Positions 53,110-63,260 are shown, counted from the first letter of the stretch. The stretch: 64,000 bases of DNA from Symbiodinium natans (GCA_905221605.1 CAJNDS010002240.1:209501-273500), one strand, 5' to 3'. Notes: generated by a model from the sequence alone, not told the origin. Numbers and translations are program-made.

Positions 53110-54449
53110 CGCAACTCTGGGGTTCGGCACGCCCGAGGCAGGGAGCAGCTGAAGAGCCGAAGAGCTGCCGTTGCTGACCTGGCCGTGGGGGAGGCGGGGG
53201 GATTAGGGTTTAGGGTTTGGGGTTTAGGGTTTCGGGTTTAGGGTTTAGGGGTTGGGGGTTAGGGTTTAGGGCTAAATCTAATTCTACCCTCTAAACCCTA
53301 TCAAAACCTCAGACAACCATTCAAGTTCTAAAGCCCACAAGCCACCGCAAACCGATACCACCCGCAAAATCCTCAACCCAGACCCTGATCACCCTGAGCC
53401 CTAAACCCGAAACACTAAGCCCTGAGCCCCAAACCCTAAACCCTAAACCCCAAACCCTAAACCCTAAACCCCAAACCCCCACTCCGCCCCCCTGGCCGCT
53501 GTGACGAAGACCCCGTGGCCCGCGCTGAGGGTCACCAAGCCCAATCCTGGAGGCTTCGGGACGGTTTTGAAGTGGTGGGGGGGGGGGGGGGGGAGGTTGC
53601 CCTAAACCCTAAACCGTAAACCCTAAACCCTAACCCCTAAAACCGAAACCCTAAACCCAACACCCTAAACCCTAAACCCCAAACCCCAAACCTAAACCCT
53701 AAACTTTGGAAGCTCGTGGTCCCCTCTCACCCCAAGCCTTGGAGAAAGCTCCGAGGATCTTCGGCCAGCGTTTTCTTGTCGTCCTTGCACGAATGCCAAC
53801 TGCATTTTCTGGGGGCTTGGGGCTTAGGGCCTAGGGCTTAGGGATTCGGTCTTAGGGTTTAGGGTTAGGGTTTAGGGCCCAGGGCTTAGGGCTTCGGTCT
53901 TAGGGTTTAGGGTTTCGGAGAGCAGGACCCCAAACCCTAACCCTAAACTCTTATCCTTCTACCTCTAGACCCTAGATTTCTGGGGCGGAGCGGGTTGGTC
54001 TTGACCCCACCAACAGTCTCGGAGATTCGTTCTACAGAGGGCAGATGGAACATTAGGTTTGAGGTTTAAGGTTTAGGGTTAGGGTCGAGGGTTTAAAGTT
54101 TAGGGTTTGCAACAGTATGCAGAACAAGCCACTCCTACTTCTAGGGCCTTATGAGGGCAAGCTGCTGTGGTGGGCCAGCCTCAATCCAGGCCATGACTGT
54201 TGGGATTGCACCTGCCAGTGCGTATGGGACCCCGACAGCCGCAGAAAGTTGGCTGCTGACCCGCGCACAGTTGAGCATAAGGATGCTCATGCACTTTCTC
54301 GCTGCGGTGATCAGCACTTGGTCCCTGCCAGTGGCTGACATGATGTCACTTTCCTCAAACAGCGGTTCCCCGTTGAGCATACCTGCGGTTGACTGTAGGT
54401 AGGGGGTGGTTGCTCCATGTCGGGAGGCAACATCATCTTCCGGAGGCAC
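53110..54449 (-). CDS. Minus-strand exon-like islands, product unrecognised
   Basis: Candidate exons in transcription order: 54449-54141, 54031-54011, 53799-53705, 53546-53477 and 53178-53110. The largest, 54141-54449, is open for 102 codons (and some upstream) with GC-rich codons. It reads LFEESDIMSATGRDQVLITA and SSQLSAAVGVPYALAGAIPT before a TAG; it may be the 3' end of a gene or carry a GT donor at GGCAG|GTGCAATCC. Others read NESPRLL (after CCCTCTGTAG), LAFVQGRQENAGRRSSELSP, LGLVTLSAGHGVFVTAARGA and SNGSSSALQLLPASGVPN. TTTAGGG-type donors border 53110 and 53705. Confidence 0.35.
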
Positions 54450-54499
54450 TCTTTGCGCTTCAGCGGCGGTGGCCCCGCCAGCCCCACGGCATCATCACA

Positions 54500-54950
54500 C
54501 ATTGCCACAACGATTTGACTTAAGGTTTGCGGTTTAGGGGGTTTCGGTGGCCCCAAAGCCCCAGCACCCCAGAGCCCCAAAGCCCCAAACCCTAAAGCTC
54601 CAAGGCCCAAAACCTAAACCCGAAAGACGAGAAATCCCTTGCAAGCCGAGAAATCCCTAATCCCTAAACCCCCTAAACCCTGCAGCCCCCAAAGTCCCAA
54701 ACCCCCCATTCTGTGTGAACCCTAAATCCAAAGCCCTCAAAACCCTAAAGCTCTAATTACGCCCCGAAGCCCAAAATACCCAGTGCTACCAAAGCCATTA
54801 AGCCCTCAAAACCCCGAAGCCCCCCAAACTTAAAGCCCCAAACACGAGAACCCGGACCTAACGCCCAAAAGCCCGGCAACCGAAAACCCTTGAGACGGCT
54901 TCCTCCACTGCCCAAACCCTAAACTCTAATCTAAACCCGAAAGCCCTAGA
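54500..54950. other. Degenerate C-rich stretch
   Basis: Pro-codon-rich CCCCAAA/CCCTAAA derivative without a coding signal. Confidence 0.5.
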
Positions 54951-54959
54951 TCCTAAGTC

Positions 54960-56880
54960 CTTCTTTGCCACCTTGCCCTTTTTGCCACCTGCGTAGCGTT
55001 TTCGAGGGCGGGCTTGCAGGGGGGGGGGGGGGGGGGGGCAAGTATACAGGTTCAGGGTTTAGGGTTTCGGGATTAGGGTTTGGGGCTCAGGGTCTATAGG
55101 GTCCTCAGCCCTGCGTGAGCTTTGCTCGATGGAAGCAAAAACCTAAACTCTGAACTCCAACGACCCTGACAGCCCGTTGCGTGCCACGTCGCATATGACA
55201 CGCAACTTGCTGGGCTGCAACCTAAGCCCTGGCTCTAAAGCCTGTAAAGTCCTAACCTCAACCCTACTTGAAGGTGCATGGGTATTTACAAGTAGGGTTA
55301 CACGTAACCCTTAGCAAGGTGCGCTACTTGTACCCCCACTTATCAGTATCCATGATCCTACAAGTAGAGCCTTCTTTGGCATCCTTGCCGTCCTTGTTGT
55401 CCTTGCTCTCTTGCCTGGAGATGGCCCGAACCCACCCCAAAGATGTGTTTGGGGCCTAACTTGGTTTTCACATGGGTTTAGGGTTTCGGGCTTAGGGTTT
55501 AGGACTACTATACTTGAAAAAAGGGGATCAAGGAGATTCGGTACTGCAAAGAAAGGAGCTACCATTGGCGTCTAGGTGCCCCGAAAACACTGAACTGGTC
55601 AGCGCATGATCCGCCCTTCCCAAAAAAAACAATGCTGCTTCTATGCTCATCATATGGGGGGTTTGCGACATAGGGGGACCCCCAATTTCCCAAAATAGTA
55701 CTTTAAAGGGGCCGTTTAATGCACACGGAAAGAACGTACGAAATAAGGGCCCCTTGAATAATATAATCCTTTCTCTCGTTCGGCGGTTGGTTTCGTTCTT
55801 ACTTCGTTCAATTGATCACTCACTCCCTTCACTCCTTCGTTAATTTGCATTTCAAGTGAACGAAGTGAACGCCCCACAACAACCGTATCATCTTGGAACT
55901 TGGAGCCCTTAATCATATTGTTGTTACTGTACTTCGTTCATGCGTTCAGTACGTTCACATCACTCACTCCGTTCTTTCGTTCTCTAATTCACTGATTCTC
56001 TTCGTATTAATATCATGCGTGCGGCAATAAGAAAAGAAAAGAAAAAGCCGCACAAACGAACGCACACTATTTATATTTATATTCACATAGATCGCCCAAT
56101 AGTAGGATCCTCTTCTAATAAGGACCCCAACTCGGTACCCCTAACTTCGGAAACCCCATATTCAAACACTCTGAAGCCTCAACGTCTAAGCCCCAAGATC
56201 CACTAGACCCTACAATGAACTACTCAAGCCGCGAAATACCCCATAGTACGGCGCTTGTCGTGTAGGCCTTAAAGTACATTGTCCTTTAAACTCGGCCCCC
56301 AAGCGGGGAACCCTTGTATACCCCTAGACAAGAACACATGGTCCAAAGTACAGATGAGATCCAACTTCTGTGGAGTGGAAAGAAAACTCAGAACAGACCA
56401 AGCAGCCCTGACACCTACATCTGAGGCCGGCGCGAGATCAGAAAGGTATACCCCTCAACAGCCCAGGGCCTAAACTGCAGAACCCTGCACTAAAGAAGGT
56501 AAAAGGGGGCCATGTTAGTAACTACTCTTCGAGGCTTGTTTCGACGTTTCGGCCCACCGTCCCCCAACTTGCTGTCCCCAAGCACTTAAAACCACGTGAT
56601 TCTTTTGGGTGTCGGGGTTTAGGGTTCAGGGTTTGGGGTTTGCGGGTTTTCGTACGATAAACCTGAAACCGGCCGGTAGCACAGTGCACCTCAACCTCTG
56701 ACCCAAAGATGCAGAGCTTTCCCGTATGGCAATCATCCCTATAGAGATGAAGACGCGCTACCCGAAATTTAACAAAAAACAAACATTGCTTTATATGTAA
56801 TATTGATGAGCCCCCCTACATTGCTCTGAAGCCCCAATGTCGCCAAGGATCTCCGCCACGGCAGGTTTGACTTCGTCCAC
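54960..56880 (-). CDS. Minus-strand exon-like islands, product unrecognised
   Basis: Candidate exons in transcription order: 56820-56880 (VDEVKPAVAEILGDIGASEQ), 56663-56738 (DDCHTGKLCIFGSEVEVHCA, TGRFQ; acceptor TCTCTATAG, donor TTTCAG|GTTTATC), 56338-56367 (KLDLICTLDH; acceptor TTTCCACTCCACAG), 55371-55414 (KRARTTRTARMPKK), 55149-55214 (PSKLRVICDVARNGLSGSLE, FR) and 54960-54988 (GKKGKVAKKD). Phase agrees for 56738/56367 and 55414/55214. Splice contexts are good at several of these. Foldback fragments of families D and E lie between. Function unknown. Confidence 0.4.
56663..56738 (-). CDS. Candidate exon, 25 codons
   Basis: One base plus 25 codons between CATCTCTATAG and GTTTATCG. It reads DDCHTGKLCIFGSEVEVHCA and TGRFQ, with the last codon CAG at the donor (consensus CAG|GT). 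Three cysteines suggest an extracellular or zinc-binding segment; no family is recognised. Confidence 0.5.
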
Positions 56881-57109
56881 CTGGTGTCTTCGGAGGAAGG
56901 TTGAGGGTCTAGGGTCTATTGCCTAGGGTCTATAGGGTCTAGGGCTGAGGGTTTGGGATTTAGGTTTAAGAAGTTCAAGGTTGGGGGTTGAGGGGTTCAT
57001 GATTTACGAAGCTCAAGCCCTTGAGCTATGCACCCTAACTTGACCCCTCAGGCTCTCAAGCGGCTTTGGGGTTTGTGTAGCTTAGCCTTTAGGGTTTAGG
57101 GCCTCAAAA

Positions 57110-57230
57110 GCCCTAAACCCTAAACCCTAAATCCTAAATCCTAAACCCTAAACCCTAAACCCTCAACCCCCAACCCTAAACCCTGAACCCTGAACCCTGA
57201 ACCCTAAACCCTAAACCCTGAACCCGAAAC
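57110..57230. repeat. CCCTAAA/CCCTGAA block
   Basis: About 16 units with several CCCTGAA and CCCGAAA variants. Confidence 0.9.
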
Positions 57231-58828
57231 CGTAAAGCTTTGAGAGACTAGAGGCCGGGCCTGGGCATCCAGCTGCATCCAGCACGCGAATGCCACGGGC
57301 CCAGGGTGTTTCCTCGCCAGCGCATGCACACAGCAAGATGCTAAGGGCTTAGGGTTTAGGGTTTAGGGTTTAGGGTTTAGGGTTTAGGGTTGGGGGTTTC
57401 CGAATTAGGGGTACGGGGAAGAGCATTTAGGGCTTAGAGGCCTCTAGGGTTTATATGGTTTGGGAAGAGGAGCGTTTAGAGGGTTAGGGTTTAAGGTTTG
57501 GGGAGGAACGCCGAACCCAGCACCCAGCTCAGACATCCAATGCCTGGTGCCCGGCCCTACAACCATGCAAGCAACCCTAAGGTCTAAACACCCCTAAACC
57601 CAAAACACCCCAAACCCCCCCAAACCCTTAAACCCCCTAAACCCGTCAAACCCCCTAAAACCCCTAAACCCGCTGAACCCCCTAAACCCCCTAAACCCCC
57701 TAAACCCCCTAAACCCCCTAAACCCCCTAAACCCCCTAAACCCCCCCCAAAGCCCCAAACCCTAAACTCCTAGAGCCCTAAACCCAAGACCTCCAAAACC
57801 CTAAGCCCGACACCCCAAGCTCCCTACCCCCCTAACCCCCTAAACCCTAAAGAATGAACCCTAACCCCCTGAACCCTCAAGCCCTGGTTCATGGTGCGTA
57901 GAAGCTAATCCCCAGGGCTTCATTGGGGCTGCTACAACATCCGGAAGTTCCAAGCACTTCACCTTACTGCCTTGCGCCAGTCCTCGTGCTGAGGGGCTCT
58001 GCCTCAGGTTTAGGGTTTAGGGTTTAGGGTTTAGGGTTTAGGGTTTAGGGTTTAGGGTTTTAGGGCCTCTTTCAGGCTTTCGGGCTAGGGTCTTGTGGCG
58101 GGAATGGCAGCTGGCACTCCTTAGAGTTTGGAGGCATGAGCACAGTGCACCCAACTGCATACCAAACCCTTTTAGAGTTTCGGGTTTGTGTAAGGCTTAG
58201 GGTTTAGCGTCAGCATTCAGGCACCCCTCTCCCTGCACCCCATCCACGCTATTCCCTTTTGGGTTTGGGGCTTCCCCCCCCCTCCCCCCTGTGGTTCGTG
58301 GTCATGAAGGATGTGGGGTTTAACGTTTAGGCTAGCGTTTAGGGTTTAGGGCTTAGGATTTAAGGTTTAGGGTTTAGGGTTGAGGGTTCAGGGTTTAGCG
58401 TTCCCCCTTTCACCTCCTTGTGGTTCGCGGCGGGGTTGGGTTCAGGTCATGGTTTATGGTTGGAGGAAGGGAGGGTGGGGGGGGAGGCGAGAACACGGAG
58501 CGCGGGCGCATGTAGCAAACCCTTAATCCTGAACCGTGAACATAAACCACAAGCCCCAAACCCCGAAACCTAAGCCCTGAACCCTTCACAACCCCCCCCC
58601 CCCAATCAAACCTCCCATGGCAAGGTAGACCGGGAGGCACCACAGACGGACTCTTTTGCAAAACCTTTCAGGATCTAGGGCCCCTAAAGGCTAAGCTCAA
58701 AACGCTAAACCCTAAACCCTTAGGGCGGGCCACAGGATGTTTAAGGAATCCCTGCAGTGAGCTGTGGCCACGGAGTTTTCTGTGTGATGGGAATGACCGA
58801 TTCGCAATCGTTGCCCAAGTCCGGAGCC
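57231..58828 (-). CDS. Minus-strand exon-like islands, product unrecognised
   Basis: Candidate exons in transcription order: 58772-58828 (APDLGNDCESVIPITQKT; acceptor CTCGCCTTCAG), 58098-58170 (GCTVLMPPNSKECQLPFPPQ), 57875-58002 (KVKCLELPDVVAAPMKPWGL) and 57231-57340. The last reads CVHALARKHPGPVAFACWMQ in the phase left by the previous exon; a second frame (LCACAGEETPWARGIRVLD) is also open. The next island, 56820, continues in phase 0. At 58765-58868 the plus strand is also open (RSFLCDGNDRFAIVAQVRSP), so strand there is uncertain. Confidence 0.35.
57590..57750. repeat. 9-bp AAACCCCCT variant array
   Basis: About ten tandem CCCCCTAAA units, with two extra C relative to the telomere unit, beside 8-bp CCCCTAAA units. 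Confidence 0.9.
58008..58060. repeat. TTTAGGG block
   Basis: About seven perfect units starting at CCTCAG|GTTTAGG. Confidence 0.9.
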
Positions 58829-58829
58829 C

Positions 58830-59200
58830 TGAAGGCGAGCCCATAAAAGACGGGCATAAAGTCTTATAAGCGCCCTACTTTAGGGGTCAGGGTTCAGGGT
58901 TTAGGATTTACGGTTAGGGTTAAGAAAACCGAACCACCCCCAAAAGGGCCGGGTTTCAGGGTTGGCGGCTTTTGGGTGAGCTCTGGGGCACTGGGCTTGG
59001 GTGCACGGGACATAGGGTTGCAGCGCTTTGGTTGCAGTTTCTAGTCTGGGCTTGGGGTGGTTTTAGGGGTCATATAAAACTCCAAATCCTACCAAAAAAG
59101 CCCGCAACCTTAAACAGGCCTGAACCCAAAACAGCCGCAAACCCAGACCCGAAACCCTAAACACTACACGCTAGAAAATCCTAAACCCTAAACCCTAAAC
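58830..59200. other. Last telomere-laced stretch before the ordinary region
   Basis: Degenerate telomere-like units end at about 59200 (CCTAAACCCTAAACCATAAAC). No convincing gene. Confidence 0.5.
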
Positions 59201-59334
59201 CATAAACATGCCTGCACGGCCGAAACTAGATGTCTTCCAAAAGCTAACCGGATGTCTTGGTTTTTGGGGTGTTCGCCGAGTCATGATTGTGCTTTTTGTG
59301 ACTAAAGAACTTCATCTCCTGTTTTGTGTTTGGC

Positions 59335-59550
59335 TTTCATTCTACCTGCGGGCTAGCCGCGGATTGTGTTTGGCTTTCATTGTGACTCCTGCGGGCTAGC
59401 CGCGGATTTAGTCGCCCGCGCGTGTTGTGAGATGTGCTTGCTGTGTGTTTTGTGAGCTGTGCTTGCTGAGTGGCCTGTCATGGTTTAGACTGACTCTGCA
59501 GACCTTTGCTGCTCCAAAGTTAGTTGGTCCTGCGGGCTAGCCGCGGATTT
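59335..59550. repeat. Three copies of CCTGCGGGCTAGCCGCGGATT
   Basis: Copies at 59347, 59388 and 59529. The first two belong to a 41-bp tandem duplication including GTGTTTGGCTTTCATT. The core GCGGGCTAGCCGC is a near-palindrome. The sequence is not the dinoflagellate spliced leader. Confidence 0.75.
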
Positions 59551-60250
59551 GGTCTCCCGTGTGCTTACTGTCACGTGTTTCGTGGCTTGCAGCTTTCTTT
59601 AATGCCAGAGTCTTCAAGTCGGTTTGACGCTGCGCATGTCTGCCAAGAGCTTAATCGCAAAGTCTACAGGAACCGCTCTTTTTGCATCATGTAAAGCATG
59701 GCGCTCATGGAGTCTTGGCCAAGTGAGCCCGCGGAGGCCTGGCAATCACTGCCAGTGCTTGTGTACTGGATTGCGTGGTTAAAAACTGTCAGGTTTCTTG
59801 GAGCGCTCCAGCTCCGACTTGGAAGAATTGTTTTCCCTCCGACTTGGAAGAATTGTTTTGCCCTCAGCCTTACTTTTGGCGCAGCTTTCTTGAAGTTCAT
59901 AACGGACACGGCCAGGCTTCCCGGCGCTGGAAGCATAAAGCTGACTGGCCACTCGGCTCCCTGCCACAGTTTGGGCTGAAACAAAGTTAATTGTTTCTGC
60001 TGCAATTTGTCAAGTTGGCAAGCCTCCGGGCGGCTGCGCCAACACTTCGCCCAACAGAAGACCCACAAGTGTCACAAGTGTGAGCCCCATCTAAGAATTG
60101 AATCTAGATGACCTCAACGGCAATATGGAAAATCTCGAGCGCAACACGCCTGTACCATTGGCAAATGACAACCTAACCTGCGCGATGGCGCGTGCATTCG
60201 GTACGACAAGATCTCTTCAATTTGAGTTAAGTAGCAGATGGGCCCGAGGC
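59551..60250. other. Unique sequence with uncertain ORFs
   Basis: A 134-codon minus ORF (59664-60068) and a 93-codon plus ORF (59698-59979) overlap a short tandem duplication (CGACTTGGAAGAATTGTTTT twice). Neither has recognisable motifs, so neither is called as a gene. Confidence 0.35.
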
Positions 60251-60257
60251 ACATTGG

Positions 60258-60458
60258 TTGAGGAAGAACACCATCGCTGATGAGGGGCCCGAGCCTTTGT
60301 GGACCGTTGGGGCTGGGAGGGCACAGAAGGGGAGCTTTTGCTTGGGCTGGTTTGACCATCTTCCTGACAAGGACAGGGAGGCCTTCTTCATTGCCGAAAA
60401 GATCGACAGGCGGGTCCAAAGCCTGTTGCCACAAACAGCAGTTCAATGTTGGCACTAA
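60258..60458 (+). CDS. Possible exon upstream of the gag-like ORF
   Basis: Open for 66 codons in the same frame as 60501-61280. It reads GPEPLWTVGAGRAQKGSFCL and DHLPDKDREAFFIAEKIDRR before a TAA. Two stops separate it from the next ORF, so an intron or decay must be assumed. The antisense 281-codon ORF (60114-60959) has a less protein-like composition. Confidence 0.3.
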   Translation: MRKNTIADEGPEPLWTVGAGRAQKGSFCLGWFDHLPDKDREAFFIAEKIDRRVQSLLPQTAVQCWH

Positions 60459-60500
60459 AGGCAGGCTGCATCCCCGCATTGAAGCAGACCAAAACTTGCG

Positions 60501-61280
60501 ATGCCGCAGCACCTGCCTCAGGCCGCTTTTAGAAGGATGCCCCCGGCTGTGATGATGCCAAAGGGCAAACTTCGAGCAGCATGGCGGCGCATGGTGTTCA
60601 AGCTCATCGACATGATGAGCCAGGTGGTGACTATGGCCGTGGCAACCGACGCAGTCCGGGACATGCGGCACCGAGCCCCCTCGATCACCCACTACGCGGA
60701 GGCGTTGGACCTGCTGGAGAAGGAGCACCTCCTTTCGGCGGCACCGGCGAATCGTCATCTTCAAGCGCAGGAGGCGCTCAGCCCGGGATACCCTGTCAAG
60801 ATCCAGAGCTGCGATCACCCGGAGGATGCGAGCCGGCGACATGGGAATGTGCACGGCCGGTTTCGAGACTGCCAACAATGCGGACTGGTGTTCAAAGCCC
60901 TGCCGAACGACTACCGAGTGCCGATCTCGGACCAGAAGATCCCGATCTTCCTGGAGCACGGCAGGCGCGGGCGGCCAGGCGGCAAGGTGAACAAGTTCCC
61001 GGACGGCGCCGGCAAGGCCAGGCGAACTTCAACCGGCGCGGCATCCACAACAAGCTGGCAAGATTGCTACTCGTGCTCAGCTCGTGCCTCTACGGCAGCA
61101 GCATCCAGCGGCTACCCACCGACGACCTCGCAACCTTCAACACCTTCGGCGGCGACCGCCGGAACAGAGAAGAAGCCGACGCCTGGGGAAACACCCCCGG
61201 AAATGCCCGAGAAGACGCACTACCATCTGTTGAACGACGACCTGGAAACGGTCATGAGCGTCTCCAGTGGGGACTTCTGA
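60501..61280 (+). CDS. Gag-like protein fragment with C-x-H...C-x2-C motif
   Basis: 259 codons from ATG 60501 to TGA. A helical basic N-terminal half (KLRAAWRRMVFKLIDMMSQV; HYAEALDLLEKEHLL) is followed by a probable zinc knuckle: Cys104, His106, Cys124, Cys127 (SCDHPEDASRRHGNVHGRFR, then DCQQCGLVFK). A Ser/Thr/Pro-rich tail ends MSVSSGDF. Small C-x-H...C-x2-C domains before a low-complexity linker are typical of the gag regions of dinoflagellate copia-like retroelements, from memory of such proteins. No protease, integrase or reverse transcriptase follows. Just after the stop, another plus frame looks coding (LLKKLRAGQRWRMVSQARNA, 61262-61612), which suggests a frameshift and a decayed element. 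It could instead be a host zinc-binding protein. Confidence 0.45.
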   Translation: MPQHLPQAAFRRMPPAVMMPKGKLRAAWRRMVFKLIDMMSQVVTMAVATDAVRDMRHRAPSITHYAEALDLLEKEHLLSAAPANRHLQAQEALSPGYPVKIQSCDHPEDASRRHGNVHGRFRDCQQCGLVFKALPNDYRVPISDQKIPIFLEHGRRGRPGGKVNKFPDGAGKARRTSTGAASTTSWQDCYSCSARASTAAASSGYPPTTSQPSTPSAATAGTEKKPTPGETPPEMPEKTHYHLLNDDLETVMSVSSGDF

Positions 61281-61612
61281 AGAAGCTTCGCGCCGGGCAA
61301 CGATGGCGTATGGTCAGTCAGGCCCGGAATGCGCTTGAAGCAAGCCGGGCACAGCGCGAATTGGTCGAGCAGGCTGCACATGAGTTGGGCATTTACTGCA
61401 GCGGCTCACTCAGGCCTGTCGTTTCTGCGACACCTCAAGGCGAGAAAATACTTCCTGTCGAAAAAGAAGCGGTGCATTACAGTCAAACAGTCAAACAAGC
61501 GCGTGCAGTTGCACTTCTGCAGCCGCAGGCTGTCCAGCCTTCTATCTGCTCGGCACCCGGCGTGATTCTGCACTGCTGCTTGCATCAATTTAATTCAATG
61601 TGTGAAGGCTGA
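61262..61612 (+). pseudogene. Possible frameshifted continuation of the gag-like ORF
   Basis: The plus frame that is open from 60581 to 61612 becomes protein-like only after about 61262: KKLRAGQRWRMVSQARNALE, then QRELVEQAAHELGIYCSGSL. The preceding ORF ends at 61280 in a different frame. A single-base indel near 61260-61280 would join them in one frame; alternatively an intron does. Confidence 0.3.
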
Positions 61613-62129
61613 CTGACTCTCAGTAAATTCAGTTCTTCATTGATCCGAGGCCGTGCACCGCAAGCAATGTGCGGCCATGACGGGGTTGAAGGACAAAACT
61701 TCTTGCGCAACATGGATAGATGGGCAGGATTGTCCTGAATGGCAGGATGCCTGGCATGGGAGAGGGCTGAGGCTGGTCACCTTGTGCACTGACGCTGCGT
61801 TTGTGCGTAGAGCTTGTTCGGTTGCGGCGCTGTTGTGCTGGGGGTTTGCACGTTTTTTTGTTTCGCAGGTGCTGGCATGTGTGTACACCACGCCACTGGC
61901 CCATCTGCACATGACCTGTGGGTGTGTCTGACATGTCTCTCGAATCTTTCTATCTGTGATCGCTGCGCACTTGCTCAAGGTCCTGAAGGGTCTGTCTAGT
62001 AGTGGGAGGTGATTTCTGTTCATGCCAGTGGTTTCTTGAGCGCGCTGTCAGCAGCAGTTACTTGTTGTCATGCTTTGTGTATGTGGCTGTCACTGTGTGA
62101 CTTTGCAATGATGTCGTACAATCATCTGG
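61613..62129. other. Unique sequence with overlapping ORFs
   Basis: Plus and minus ORFs of 60-130 codons overlap. None shows motifs or clear codon bias. Confidence 0.35.
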
Positions 62130-62441
62130 ATGATGTGCCCCGCTGCCAGATACTGCGCAGCGTGGCATGCAAGACAGTTGGTGTTCAAACGGAAAGACTT
62201 CCAGAACTCTCGGACCTGCAACGGCTGGCTCCAGAGACGAACAAGCGCCGCAAGGCGGCGCCTTCTGTGGCGCCCTGGCTTCGTGTTGCTTCACGGCCCC
62301 AAGAACCGGACCTACCTGCCTCTGAAGTACCGAGCAACTTTGCGCGGACAAGCATGCTGTACTCCACCAATGGGAACCTGCCTGAGACACTTTGGGAAGG
62401 GCTTCCGAAAGGAGGCCAGGGCCTATCCTTGTTTGCGCTGA
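62130..62441 (+). CDS. Possible exon, basic protein
   Basis: 103 codons, GC-rich at third positions from about 62175: VFKRKDFQNSRTCNGWLQRR, then PGFVLLHGPKNRTYLPLKYR. Rich in Lys and Arg. Two other frames over this interval are also open (148 codons plus, 195 codons minus). It might be the residue of a nucleic-acid-binding protein or retroelement, but no family is recognised. Confidence 0.3.
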   Translation: MMCPAARYCAAWHARQLVFKRKDFQNSRTCNGWLQRRTSAARRRLLWRPGFVLLHGPKNRTYLPLKYRATLRGQACCTPPMGTCLRHFGKGFRKEARAYPCLR

Positions 62442-63260
62442 CTTGTCGTTTGTGATCCCCGACTGATTGCAGGATCGAAGGATACGTGGCGGAGCTCTGA
62501 GGCAGTGGCCGAGAGTCGGCCAGAAGATGCAAAGCAAGGCTTGGGGAAGTGAAGGTGGTTTGTGAACCTCAGGCCCTACGCCCATCAGACCATTGCAGGA
62601 TCTTGTCAGCTGCAACCGACGGCGGCCAAGAGCCGACCAGATCAAGGCACGTGTGGGATTTGATTATTACTTAGTATTCAGATTCGAGAAGCGCACCCCT
62701 TCAGGCTATGGGCCACCGTCACCTCCTCCAGCAGTCCAGCCGCTACCTGTTCCGCTAATCCCTCCTCCGCCGAAACACAGAGGCCATCTGACGTGCGGAG
62801 TCCAGTCAGTGTAATGCAACAGACCGCTGGCGTCCATCACATTGTGCACTTCCAGGATGCACGACTTGCGAATCTGCGCCACAATCTCAAGAATCTCAAG
62901 GCCATGAGTGAAACTTGTGTCCATCCAAAAGCTTCGTCTGACGACGTTGCACGTCCAGGTATTCCACAGCCGCCGCTGCAGGCTGCTCCTCCGCAGCAGG
63001 CTTCCATGACCAGGCACAGCTCAAAAACGGTGATGGTGGCTCACTCCAAGTACGCCGCAAGAAGCCCGCCGGCGTGAAGCCGAAAAATGGCGTTTGCTTG
63101 GAGACTTCACGATGATCACGATTCCCATTCTTGCGCGTTGGACCAGCAATGATAAATTATTTTGAAGTGAATTGCGTTGAAGGTTGCTTCTGCACTGAGG
63201 CACGGCACGCCAGCACGAGGCGGCACGTGCCAGCACGCAGGCAAAGGCGAAGCTGCAGCG
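62442..63260. other. Unique sequence with ambiguous ORFs
   Basis: 62706-63017 is open on minus (TSFTHGLEILEIVAQIRKSC) and 62793-63077 on plus (GVHHIVHFQDARLANLRHNL). Both look moderately protein-like, so strand is unresolved. Confidence 0.3.

Noticed and set aside
2400-58900. Treating the window as a true chromosome end or as fused telomeres
   Set aside because: Blocks are short (30-130 bp), alternate in orientation dozens of times, and are separated by non-repeat islands. No terminal array is present.
2400-58900. Telomere-capped minichromosomes (nanochromosome-like) ligated end to end
   Set aside because: The C-island-G order fits outward caps, but neighbouring islands share reading phase and strand, which splicing explains better. 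It is kept only as an alternative.
59347-59407. Relict dinoflagellate spliced-leader sequence
   Set aside because: CTGCGGGCTAGCCGCGGATT does not match the spliced leader, and no other part of the window does.
60114-60959. 281-codon minus ORF opposite the gag-like ORF
   Set aside because: Its composition (many His, Arg and Cys) is that of an antisense shadow; the plus frame has the structured C-x-H...C-x2-C motif.
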